A stretch of DNA of 6,361 bases from Chrysiogenia bacterium (GCA_020434085.1 JAGRBM010000267.1:1-6361); one strand, 5' to 3'; numbered from the stretch's first letter, positions 1 through 5,974 are shown. The notes: generated by a model not told the origin, from the sequence alone. Made by a program: numbers and translations.

Positions 1-780
1 CCGGCGATGCGGGCCGCCAATGTTTCAGTTGCCATGGGAAGGCGCGGGACCGACGTCGCCCGCGAGACCGCCGAGCTGATTCTCACCGACGACAACTTCG
101 CCTCCATCGTCGGCGGCGTTGAGGAAGGACGCATTGCATACAGCAACATCCGCAAGGTGATCTACCTGCTCATTGCCACGGGCGGTGCGGAGATCGTGCT
201 CTTCGTGCTGAGCATGATCGCCGGCCTGCCGCCCCCGCTCTTTGCGGTGCAGCTCCTCTGGCTCAATCTCGTAACCAATGGCATTCAGGACGTGGCACTG
301 GCCTTCGAGCCCGGAGAGGGCGACGAACTGCGCATTGCGCCGCGTCCGCCGCGTGAGCCGATTTTCAACAAGGTGATGATCGAGCGCTGCCTGCTCTCGG
401 CAGTCATTGTGGGCGGTGTCTCTTTCGGACACTTTCAGTGGTTCGTGCGGCAGGGCTGGGACATCGATTCAGCCCGCAACAGCGTTCTGCTGCTTCTGGT
501 CCTTTTTGAGAACATCATGGTTGGCAACGCGCGCTCGGAGCTTCGATCGGGCCTCACGCAGAATCCCTGGCGCAACCCGCTGCTTCTGGGCGGGACGGTC
601 CTGGCGCAACTCATTCACATTGGCGCGGCATTCGTGCCGGGCCTTAACGACATCCTGCATCTCGAGCCGGTCTCGCTCATCCACTGGGCCGAGCTGCTGG
701 GTTGGGCATTGACCGTCTTCGCAGGGATGGAGTTCTACAAGTGGCTGCGCCGCCGTGGGCTCAGGCCGAGTTCGAGCTAG
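1..780 (+). CDS. Cation-transporting P-type ATPase, C-terminal part (5' truncated by window edge)
   Basis: This is an inner-membrane ion pump of the P2 (Ca2+-ATPase-like) type; only the last 259 residues are visible. The frame is open from base 1. The first residues, PAMRAANVSVAMG, continue the conserved GDGxNDAPA hinge of the HAD phosphorylation domain, whose aspartates lie just outside the window. The stretch RETAELILTDDNF (about 21-33) is the usual link to the membrane. NIRKVIYLLIATGGAEIV (about 49-66) matches M5, and LLWLNLVTNGIQDVALAFE (about 85-103) matches M6. Three or four further hydrophobic segments follow (about 127-145, 160-174, 193-212, 225-244), ending in a basic tail. By analogy with SERCA, the M5 Glu (64), M6 Asn/Thr (89, 92) and a possible M8 Glu (170) are present, but the M6 Asp is Asn (93). 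Ion specificity cannot be assigned from this fragment. It ends 9 bases from the stop of the convergent membrane-protein gene. Confidence 0.93.
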   Translation, partial: PAMRAANVSVAMGRRGTDVARETAELILTDDNFASIVGGVEEGRIAYSNIRKVIYLLIATGGAEIVLFVLSMIAGLPPPLFAVQLLWLNLVTNGIQDVALAFEPGEGDELRIAPRPPREPIFNKVMIERCLLSAVIVGGVSFGHFQWFVRQGWDIDSARNSVLLLLVLFENIMVGNARSELRSGLTQNPWRNPLLLGGTVLAQLIHIGAAFVPGLNDILHLEPVSLIHWAELLGWALTVFAGMEFYKWLRRRGLRPSSS

Positions 781-789
781 AAGCCTTCC

Positions 790-2295
790 TCATTCCGGGC
801 AGAGCACCGAAACCCCGTTCTCGAAGTATCTTTCCCGATAACCCGCGGCCCGCAGGCGCGCTGAGAGGCCGCCGCGCGGGTCGCGTCGATGGAGGATAGG
901 CTCGTAGATGAAGGCGCAGTCTCCCGCATCCTCGATGCGGGCGGACCAGTCGTTTAGCTGCGCGTCGCTCGCGGGCTCGGCCAGTGCGGCCCAGGCGGCG
1001 GCCGTTGCGGGCGGATCCCGTGTGATGCCGCGCCAGGTGACGGGAAGCTCGCTTCCGTAGAACGCCGCGACGGATGCAAACTCCTCGGGGTGCATGCGAA
1101 GGGTGGTGTCCTCGGGCAGCGAGGCAACGGCGCGCGTTTGAAGGGCGCGGATGCTGAAGGCGCTGCGGAACTCGCTGGAAAAGACCACGGCAAAAAACGC
1201 GCAGACCAGCAGCCCCCCGGCGGCGCCCACTGCCAGCGCCGCGCGGCGCGGCAGGCTCTCGAAGGCTGCTGCCGCCAGCAGCAGCAGGATGGGAACAAAG
1301 GCCGCGTACCCGCGGGCGTAGAAGACCGGCGGCCGCCCGGCGGCCAGCAGGGCGATGGCCATGAGGAGCGGGCCCAAAGCACCAGCAATGGCCAGCGGGA
1401 GCGTCGCTTCAAACCGCCACAGCCTGCGCGCGCCAAAGGCCAGGCCGGCCAGCAGTAAGAGCGCGGCGCTCGTCTCCAACGCGAATACCCACGTGGGCAG
1501 GGCGGGGGCGCGCAGCAGGGAGTCGACGGCAAAGAAGGTGCCCAGCAGTGCCGCGCCGGGGCGCTGGACCACCAGATCCGCCGAGAGCACCCCGTGCATG
1601 GCGCGGGCGGCCGGATCGAGAAGCGGCGGCAGGACGACCATGACGGCGGCAAGCATCGGGAGCTGCGCCAGACCCAGCGCAAGCCAGTCGGGCAGTTCCA
1701 GCCGGGCGCGCAGCGTCCAGAGAATCCCCAGCGCCATGGCGAGGAAAAAGGGGAGCGTCCAGTAGCCCCCCAGCAGCAGGCCGAAGAGTTCAAGAAGCGC
1801 AATGCCGGGCGCCAGCGAGGCAGCACGCTCCGGCGTTTCGATGAGCGCGCGCACCAGCTCGAGCCCCAGCAGCGCGATGAGCGTTGCCAGCACGTATTCC
1901 TCGGCCTGATGGGAGTAGAGAATGTGAAAGGGCGAGAGCGCCAGCAGCCATCCGGCGATCAGGCCGGTGCGGGCGCTCTTTGAAATGCGGGCGACGATGA
2001 GCGCTAGAAGCGGGACGCTCACAACACCGGCCAGCGCGAAGGGCAGGCGCAGCAGCGTGGGGGATTGCCAGAGCGTCCATGCCGACTTGATCCATGCGGC
2101 AGTGAGCGCCGCGCCCGAGCAACGCACGGCCGCCTGGGGCAGAAAGTCCGCGCCGGGCTGGGTGAGCCACAGAACGCGGAAGAGCTCGTCCACGGAGAGG
2201 TCTGCGCCGAGCCCGCCGAGCCGGAGCACCGCCGCGGCAAGGGTCAGGGCAAACAACGCCCGGGTGGAGGGCTCATGCTGGCGGATTTCATCCAT
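790..2295 (-). CDS. GT39/ArnT/PMT-like membrane glycosyltransferase, probable
   Basis: This is a 501-residue multi-pass protein that resembles bacterial glycosyltransferase family 39 (PMT/ArnT-like) enzymes. These use polyprenyl-phosphate sugars and act at the periplasmic face. After the first membrane segment (about 12-31) comes an acidic loop, ADLSVDELF, with Asp-Glu at 36-37, the position of the family's catalytic DE motif. LLRLPFALAGVVSVPLLALI (81-100) and LALSPFHILYSHQAEEYVL (118-136) match the family's RLP and SPF..YS..A..Y signatures. More hydrophobic segments follow up to about 372, including an RGYAAFVPILLLL stretch (328-340) typical of the last helices. Residues 380-501 form a soluble C-terminal region without a recognised domain. 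A GGAG Shine-Dalgarno (complement of 2301-2304) sits 5 bases before the ATG and supports this start. No sugar-pathway genes are adjacent, so donor and acceptor are unknown. Confidence 0.8.
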   Translation of the reverse strand: MDEIRQHEPSTRALFALTLAAAVLRLGGLGADLSVDELFRVLWLTQPGADFLPQAAVRCSGAALTAAWIKSAWTLWQSPTLLRLPFALAGVVSVPLLALIVARISKSARTGLIAGWLLALSPFHILYSHQAEEYVLATLIALLGLELVRALIETPERAASLAPGIALLELFGLLLGGYWTLPFFLAMALGILWTLRARLELPDWLALGLAQLPMLAAVMVVLPPLLDPAARAMHGVLSADLVVQRPGAALLGTFFAVDSLLRAPALPTWVFALETSAALLLLAGLAFGARRLWRFEATLPLAIAGALGPLLMAIALLAAGRPPVFYARGYAAFVPILLLLAAAAFESLPRRAALAVGAAGGLLVCAFFAVVFSSEFRSAFSIRALQTRAVASLPEDTTLRMHPEEFASVAAFYGSELPVTWRGITRDPPATAAAWAALAEPASDAQLNDWSARIEDAGDCAFIYEPILHRRDPRGGLSARLRAAGYRERYFENGVSVLCPE

Positions 2296-2397
2296 GTGCG
2301 CTCCAGCCTAGGTCCGGCGTGCGCGCCCGGGCAAGGAGTCCGCAGTTTGTTACAGTTTCTTTACCGCCCCACGCGCCCGTGGTAATTACCGGCCCGC
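2296..2397. promoter_or_regulatory. Divergent intergenic region with two overlapping dyads before pyrK
   Basis: This 102-bp gap separates the divergent membrane glycosyltransferase and pyrK, so promoters for both should lie here. Seen directly: an inverted repeat CCACG-CGCC-CGTGG (2369-2382), whose right arm shares GG with a perfect palindrome GGTAATTACC (2381-2390). A possible pyrK promoter is TTTACC (2360-2365), 17 bases, TAATTA (2383-2388); the -10 match is poor. The palindrome could instead be an operator. No known pyrimidine regulator site (such as a PyrR-binding leader) can be recognised. Confidence 0.35.
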
Positions 2398-3219
2398 ATG
2401 AGCATTTTTCGTCCCAACGCGCAGATTCAAAAGACCCGGCGGCTCGCCGGCGAGCAGGGCGTAATCGGCTCTCTCTACCGCAGCTCCATTTTTCTGGAAA
2501 AAGCCCCCAAGAAGGTAAAGCCCGGCCAGTTCTTCATGGTCCGCTCGGTCGCAGGCGTGACCGCGCCGCTGCTGGCGCGCGCTCTCTCGGCCCTCGACTA
2601 CGATCCCGAGAAGGGCGTGCTGGATGTCTGCTACCGCATCTATGGCGAGGGCACGGCGCAGCTCGCCCACGCCCGCGCCGGCGACGCGCTGCAGGTCTAC
2701 GGGCCCTACGGCAACGGCTTCGACCGAAAAGAAATCGGCGACCGGCCGGTTGTGCTGGTGGGCGGCGGCGTGGGCGTGCCGCCCCTGTATCTGCTGGGCA
2801 AGCAGCTCGCCGGTGAGGGCAAGAAGGTACTCTTCCTCCAGGGCGCGCGCAGCAAGGGCGAGCTGCTGCTGGTCAAAGAGCTGCGCAAGGAAAACATCCC
2901 CGTACACATTGCGACCGACGATGGCTCAAGCGGATTCAAGGGCCGCGTGGGCGAGCTTTTTGGCGAACAACTGCCCGAGCTGACGAAGGGCAAAAAGCCC
3001 ATCGTCTACGTCTGCGGGCCGCATCCCATGATGGCCGACATCGCCCGGCGCTGCGCCGAGGCCGGCCTGGATTGCCGGGTATCCCTGGAAGAGAAAATGG
3101 CCTGCGCCACGGGCATCTGCCTGGCCTGCGTGGTGACAGTGCAGAAGAACGGCGTGGAGAAGAACGTGCCGACCTGCACCAAAGGTCCGGTCTTTGACGC
3201 AGCGGAGGTCGTGTGGTGA
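2398..3219 (+). CDS. pyrK: Dihydroorotate dehydrogenase B, electron-transfer subunit PyrK
   Basis: PyrK is the FAD and [2Fe-2S] subunit that passes electrons from the PyrD FMN to NAD+ in de novo pyrimidine synthesis, in a cytoplasmic PyrD2-PyrK2 complex. The 273-residue protein shows the ferredoxin-reductase layout. KPGQFFMVRS (41-50) and RALSALD (61-67) occupy the FAD-binding barrel. GPYGNGF is at 102-108. GGGVGVPPL (122-130) is the nucleotide-binding loop, and CGPHPMM (206-212) is present. The C-terminal cluster motif has Cys236, 241, 244 and 260 (CX4CX2CX15C), ending in the typical GPVF. RALS replaces the more usual RP(F/I)S. The ATG at 2398 is the only reasonable start, because an in-frame TAA lies at 2383-2385. 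There is no Shine-Dalgarno before it. The gene is first in the operon, and its TGA overlaps the pyrD start. Confidence 0.95.
   Translation: MSIFRPNAQIQKTRRLAGEQGVIGSLYRSSIFLEKAPKKVKPGQFFMVRSVAGVTAPLLARALSALDYDPEKGVLDVCYRIYGEGTAQLAHARAGDALQVYGPYGNGFDRKEIGDRPVVLVGGGVGVPPLYLLGKQLAGEGKKVLFLQGARSKGELLLVKELRKENIPVHIATDDGSSGFKGRVGELFGEQLPELTKGKKPIVYVCGPHPMMADIARRCAEAGLDCRVSLEEKMACATGICLACVVTVQKNGVEKNVPTCTKGPVFDAAEVVW
3204..3208 (+). promoter_or_regulatory. pyrD ribosome binding site GGAGG
   Basis: A perfect GGAGG lies inside the end of pyrK. It is 4 bases from GTG 3213 and 7 bases from GTG 3216. The better spacing, plus the 4-base GTGA overlap with the pyrK stop, favours 3216 as the pyrD start. Confidence 0.7.
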
Positions 3220-4142
3220 GCAGTCCCGATCTCAGCGTCAAAGTCGGCGGCCTCACGCTCAAGAACCCGGTGCTCGGCGCCTCGGGCTGCGTGGGCTACG
3301 GCGGCGAACTCCAAAAATTCTTCGACCCCGCCAAGGTCGGAGGCATCGTGGCCAAGAGCGTCTCGCTAAAGCCGCGTATGGGCAATCCCACCCCGCGCAT
3401 CGTCGAGACCGCTTCGGGCATGCTCAACTCGATTGGCATCCAGTCGGTGGGCATCGATGCCTTCATCACCGATCACATGAGCGCCATGGACGGAATCGAC
3501 ACCGCCTACATCGTGAGCATCTTCGACGAGCGCGAGGCCGACTACGTCGAGCTGGCGAAGATCCTCGACAAGGAAGCACGCGTCGATGCGCTCGAAGTGA
3601 ATCTCTCGTGCCCCAACGTCGAGAAGGGCGGCATCGCCTTTGGCGTCGATCCAAACGGCGCGCGCGCGCTCATTGAAAAAGTAAAAGCAGTGACGAGCAA
3701 GCCCGTCTGGGCCAAGCTCTCGCCCAACGTCACCGACATCAAGGTCGTCGCCAAAGCCTGCGCCGAGGGCGGGGCCGACGCGCTCAGTTGCATCAACACG
3801 CTCATCGGCATGGCCATCGACTGGCGCGCGCGGCGCCCCATACTCGCGCGCAACACCGGGGGGCTCTCAGGTCCCGCGATCAAGCCCGTGGCCCTGCGCA
3901 TGGTGAGCGAAGCCCATCGCGCCTGCCCCGGGACCCCGATCGTCGGCATCGGTGGGATCACCAGCGGCGAGGACATCTGCGAGTTTCTCGTTGCCGGCGC
4001 CAGCGCCGTGCAGGTGGGCACCGCCAACTACGTCAATCCCCGCGCCATGAGCGTCCTGGTCAAGGAGCTGCGCACCTGCCTCAAGGACGCCGGGATCATG
4101 AGCGCCGCCGAGCTGACCGGAAGCCTGCAGCTCAATTCCTAG
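3216..4142 (+). CDS. pyrD: Dihydroorotate dehydrogenase B, catalytic subunit PyrD (class 1B)
   Basis: PyrD oxidises dihydroorotate to orotate on FMN, the fourth step of UMP synthesis; electrons leave through PyrK to NAD+. It has 308 residues from GTG 3216 (309 from GTG 3213), normal for the class. Motifs in order (numbered from 3216): LTLKNPVLGASG (13-24), the KSVSLKPRMGNPTPRI block (47-62), SGMLNSIG (67-74), NLSCPN (129-134) with Cys132 as the class 1 catalytic base, the INTLIGM stretch (193-199), GGLSGPAIKP (215-224), GIGGI (244-248) and VGTA (267-270) for FMN phosphate. Cys rather than Ser as base, together with the PyrK partner immediately upstream, makes it class 1B rather than the quinone-linked class 2. 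It is translationally coupled to pyrK through the GTGA overlap. No hairpin-plus-T terminator follows the stop. Confidence 0.96.
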   Translation: MSSPDLSVKVGGLTLKNPVLGASGCVGYGGELQKFFDPAKVGGIVAKSVSLKPRMGNPTPRIVETASGMLNSIGIQSVGIDAFITDHMSAMDGIDTAYIVSIFDEREADYVELAKILDKEARVDALEVNLSCPNVEKGGIAFGVDPNGARALIEKVKAVTSKPVWAKLSPNVTDIKVVAKACAEGGADALSCINTLIGMAIDWRARRPILARNTGGLSGPAIKPVALRMVSEAHRACPGTPIVGIGGITSGEDICEFLVAGASAVQVGTANYVNPRAMSVLVKELRTCLKDAGIMSAAELTGSLQLNS

Positions 4143-4160
4143 CAGTCACTTCGGTAACCC

Positions 4161-4245
4161 TGCCATCCTGAGCAAAGCGAAGGATCGGTCTCGACTGGGC
4201 GCGGGCCTCCGGGGGCGCAATTCTTCGCTGCGCTCGAAATGAGAG
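4161..4245. repeat. Imperfect inverted-repeat element (dispersed REP/MITE-like family suspected)
   Basis: The left arm 4161-4186 (core CTGAGCAAAGCGAAGGATC) and right arm 4219-4244 (core TTCTTCGCTGCGCTCGAAATG) are inverted copies. They match at 18 of 26 positions by hand alignment and are separated by a 32-base G+C-rich centre. From general knowledge, cores of the form CTGAGCGAAGCGAAGGATC recur between genes in many GC-rich bacterial genomes. The mismatched arms suggest an old, decayed copy. As RNA it could fold into a long stem just after the pyrD stop and might protect or end that transcript. Copy number cannot be judged from one window. Confidence 0.6.
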
Positions 4246-4349
4246 CAATTCAAAGACGTATCTTATATGTGCGTTGGATCGTGCATCCCGCGTTGCCCCG
4301 CAACCGGTGCAAAGGCACGCTTTCTTAATGAATCTTCATCGCCTGCGCC

Positions 4350-4380
4350 TTGACCCGGCAGCAGGGGTGTAGAAGTTTAA
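4350..4380 (+). promoter_or_regulatory. Possible htpX promoter
   Basis: TTGACC (4350-4355) is a good -35 box, but no good -10 follows: TAGAAG (4370-4375) is at 14 bases and AAGTTT (4373-4378) at 17. htpX belongs to heat-shock or envelope-stress regulons in other bacteria, yet I see no clear sigma-32-type CCCCAT box here. Confidence 0.25.
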
Positions 4381-4441
4381 CCCTGAAGTCGCGGCCCCTT
4401 TGTAAGTGACAGGTCAGGGCGGGCCCGCGCGGGAGTTTTCA

Positions 4442-5296
4442 ATGAACTGGATCAAGACCGGTGTTCTGATGGCCTCGCTCATGGCGCTCTTCATGCTGGC
4501 CGGCCACGCCATTGCCGGCCCCCAGGGCGTGCGCATGGCGTTTTTCATGGCGCTGGCCATGAATTTTTTCAGCTACTGGTTCTCCGACAAGATCGTGCTG
4601 GCCATGTACCGGGCCAAGCCCGTTTCCGAGGAAGAGGCGCCGGGCCTCCATGAGCTGGTTGCCCAGCTCGCCGAGCGCGCCGGGATTCCCAAGCCGCGCA
4701 TCTGCGTGATTCCGAGCGAGACCCCCAATGCCTTCGCCACCGGACGCAGCCCCAGCAAGGGCGTGGTCGCCGTGACGACGGGCATCATGCGGATCCTCGA
4801 CAAGCGTGAGCTCGCCGGCGTGATCGCCCACGAACTCTCGCACATCAAGCACCGCGACACGCTGATCTCCACCATCGCCGCCACTATTGCGGCGGCGATC
4901 TCGTATCTGGGCTACCTCGCGCTCTTCTTCGGCGGCGGGCGCCGCGACGGCGAGGGGGGTAACCCGCTGGCGGCGCTGATGATGTTCATCCTGGCGCCCA
5001 TTGCGGCGGGAGTCATTCAGATGGCAATCTCGCGCTCGCGCGAATACGCGGCCGATGAGCGCGGCGCGCGCATCGCCGGCGAGGCCGGCGGCCTGGCCAG
5101 CGCCCTGCAGAAACTCGAACGCGGCCCGGCCATGCAGGCCTTCCGCGGGGCGGAGACGACCGAGAACCTGTTCATCGTCAACCCCTTCCGGGGCGGCCGC
5201 GGCGTGAGCAGCTTTGCCAAGCTCTTCTCCACGCACCCGGCCACGGCCGAGCGTGTCGCGCGCCTCCAGGAGCTCTCGGGTGAGCTTGGGGGCTGA
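4442..5296 (+). CDS. htpX: Membrane zinc metalloprotease HtpX
   Basis: HtpX (peptidase family M48) is an inner-membrane protease that degrades damaged membrane proteins, with its active site on the cytoplasmic side. The 284-residue product is close to the usual 280-295. Hydrophobic segments lie at about 4-24 and 30-48, then the domain KPRICVIPSETPNAFATGR (84-102). The zinc site is HELSH (130-134; His130, Glu131, His134), and Glu201 in SREYAADERGARIAG is the expected third ligand. Two more hydrophobic segments (about 143-163 and 175-197) flank a short glycine-rich loop. FSTHPATAERVARL (262-275) is the conserved C-terminal signature. ATG 4442 is preferred over the in-frame GTG at 4406, because GGGAG (4431-4435) lies 6 bases before it and family members begin with M-N-x-x-K. 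The gene stands alone and is followed by its own terminator. Confidence 0.96.
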   Translation: MNWIKTGVLMASLMALFMLAGHAIAGPQGVRMAFFMALAMNFFSYWFSDKIVLAMYRAKPVSEEEAPGLHELVAQLAERAGIPKPRICVIPSETPNAFATGRSPSKGVVAVTTGIMRILDKRELAGVIAHELSHIKHRDTLISTIAATIAAAISYLGYLALFFGGGRRDGEGGNPLAALMMFILAPIAAGVIQMAISRSREYAADERGARIAGEAGGLASALQKLERGPAMQAFRGAETTENLFIVNPFRGGRGVSSFAKLFSTHPATAERVARLQELSGELGG

Positions 5297-5313
5297 GCAG
5301 TTGCGCACGATTT

Positions 5314-5353
5314 CGGGGCCCGAGCCGCCGGTTGCGGCGGGCCCCGCTTTTTT
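5314..5353 (+). terminator. Rho-independent terminator after htpX
   Basis: The stem CGGGGCCCG (5314-5322) pairs with CGGGCCCCG (5338-5346), 9 bp. An inner CCG/CGG pair can form within the 15-base loop. A C and six T (5348-5353) follow. It starts 17 bases after the htpX stop. Confidence 0.88.
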
Positions 5354-5386
5354 GCGAAAAGTCCTGAAATCTCTGGGGTTTTATTC

Positions 5387-5416
5387 TTGACAACATACTG
5401 CCCGCACGGTTAACAC
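5387..5416 (+). promoter_or_regulatory. Probable promoter of the gcvH-like gene
   Basis: A perfect TTGACA -35 box (5387-5392) is followed by TTAACA (5410-5415, 17-base spacer) or TAACAC (5411-5416, 18). The -10 match is weak. It sits in a locally AT-richer patch just after the htpX terminator, so it would drive a single-gene transcript with a leader of about 85-90 bases. A short stem GCCCG/CGGGC (5400-5404, 5416-5420) overlaps the -10 and could be an operator or chance. Confidence 0.5.
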
Positions 5417-5508
5417 GGGCCGAAGAGACCACACCGGGGTTTCACATTGCCCCTCGCGCCGAGAAAGCAGGTAGGGCCGGCGCGTCGGGCCCGAGTAGAG
5501 AGAGCACC
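5417..5508 (+). other. Leader of the gcvH-like gene
   Basis: This is the stretch between the proposed promoter and the ATG. It has a possible 5-bp stem GGGCC (5474-5478) / GGCCC (5488-5492), followed by a purine run GAGTAGAGAGAG (5493-5504) that serves as a weak ribosome binding site 4 bases before the ATG. I could not fit the glycine riboswitch consensus here, although that element often precedes glycine-cleavage genes. Confidence 0.35.
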
Positions 5509-5910
5509 ATGTCCGAAATCCGCGAAGGACTGATGTATTCCACGCAGCACTACTGGGTGGAACTGGAAAACGACAACGTGGCTCGCGTGGGCCTGACCGA
5601 CTTCGGTCAGGAACTGCTGGGCTCGGTTACCGGCGTCACCCTGCCGACAGAGGGTGAGAGCATCGATGCCGAAACCAGCGTCGGCGAGATCGAAGCGGCC
5701 GACGCCACCGAAGAGCTCATCAGCCCGATCTCGGGCACGGTGATCGAGGTCAACGAGGAACTCTCGGACTCGCCCTCGGTCATCAATGACGAGCCCTACG
5801 GCGACGGGTGGCTCTACATCGTCGATCTGACCGATCCCGACGAACTCAACGACCTCATGGATGAAGATGCCTACGGTGAGTTCCTCGAAGCCGAGGGCGA
5901 GGACGAGTAG
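5509..5910 (+). CDS. GcvH-fold protein lacking the lipoyl lysine
   Basis: Ordinary GcvH carries lipoate on a lysine and shuttles the aminomethyl group between the P, T and L proteins of glycine cleavage. This 133-residue product has the full fold: EGLMYSTQHYWVEL (6-19), ARVGLTDFGQELLGSV (25-40), SPISGTVIEVNEELSDSPS (72-90) and VINDEPYGDGWLYIV (91-105), all closely matching the family. Aligned without gaps to E. coli GcvH, ESVKAASD corresponds to EAADATEE (62-69), so the lipoylated Lys65 is Asp65 (GAC, 5701-5703). There is no lysine anywhere; 37 Asp/Glu face 2 Arg. The C-terminus (119-133) is strongly acidic. It has its own promoter box and terminator, and no gcvT, gcvP, lplA or lipB neighbour. 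The reading frame, length and signals argue against a pseudogene. A database would probably name it gcvH, but the chemistry of that name cannot apply. Its real function is unknown. Confidence 0.93.
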   Translation: MSEIREGLMYSTQHYWVELENDNVARVGLTDFGQELLGSVTGVTLPTEGESIDAETSVGEIEAADATEELISPISGTVIEVNEELSDSPSVINDEPYGDGWLYIVDLTDPDELNDLMDEDAYGEFLEAEGEDE

Positions 5911-5935
5911 GTGCTGCAGACCCCGAATCGCGAAA

Positions 5936-5961
5936 GCCCGGCCTCCTGGCCGGGTTTTTTT
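5936..5961 (+). terminator. Rho-independent terminator after the gcvH-like gene
   Basis: A perfect 7-bp stem CCCGGCC (5937-5943) / GGCCGGG (5948-5954) with loop TCCT is followed by seven T (5955-5961). It lies between convergent genes. On the minus strand only a short T run follows the stem, so it mainly ends plus-strand transcription and could help the minus-strand gene weakly. Confidence 0.93.
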
Positions 5962-5974
5962 GCGGCTACAGCTA

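Larger units (their letters stand above)
4143..4441. other. Intergenic region pyrD-htpX: repeat element plus weak promoter-like sequence
   Basis: About 300 bases without a convincing gene. The left part holds the inverted-repeat element at 4161-4245. Further right are two small hairpins in tandem: GTTGC-CCC-GCAAC (4292-4304) and GTGC-AAAG-GCAC (4307-4318). A dyad ATGAA-TC-TTCAT (4328-4339) and a TTGACC box (4350-4355) follow. The last 60 bases lead to the htpX ribosome binding site. None of the small dyads resembles a known riboswitch or small RNA. Confidence 0.6.

Noticed and set aside
781-835. Terminator between the two convergent genes at the left
   Set aside because: The gap is 9 bases and no GC-rich hairpin with a T run is present in or beside it on either strand.
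954-1826. Minus-strand open frame of 290 codons inside the GT39-like gene
   Set aside because: It is a frame-shifted shadow rich in Arg, Pro, Trp and Cys; the overlapping frame has clear family motifs.
4424-4433. Palindrome CCCGCGCGGG overlapping the htpX ribosome binding site
   Set aside because: It can form only about 3 pairs with a 4-base loop; in such GC-rich DNA it is probably chance rather than an RNA thermometer.
4406-4441. Upstream GTG start for htpX (12 extra residues)
   Set aside because: No ribosome binding site precedes it and the added residues are not family-like; ATG 4442 has GGGAG at 6 bases.
4439-5308. Long minus-strand open frame (289 codons) opposite htpX
   Set aside because: It mirrors the codon bias of a GC-rich gene, runs over the whole of htpX, starts beside the terminator region and encodes no recognisable domain.
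5417-5508. Glycine riboswitch before the gcvH-like gene
   Set aside because: A short GAAGAGACC-like stretch recalls the consensus, but the paired stems and conserved second half are not found.
5701-5703. Sequencing error hiding the lipoyl lysine
   Set aside because: GAC to AAA or AAG needs two or more substitutions, neighbouring family positions are also shifted to Ala/Asp/Glu, and the frame is intact.
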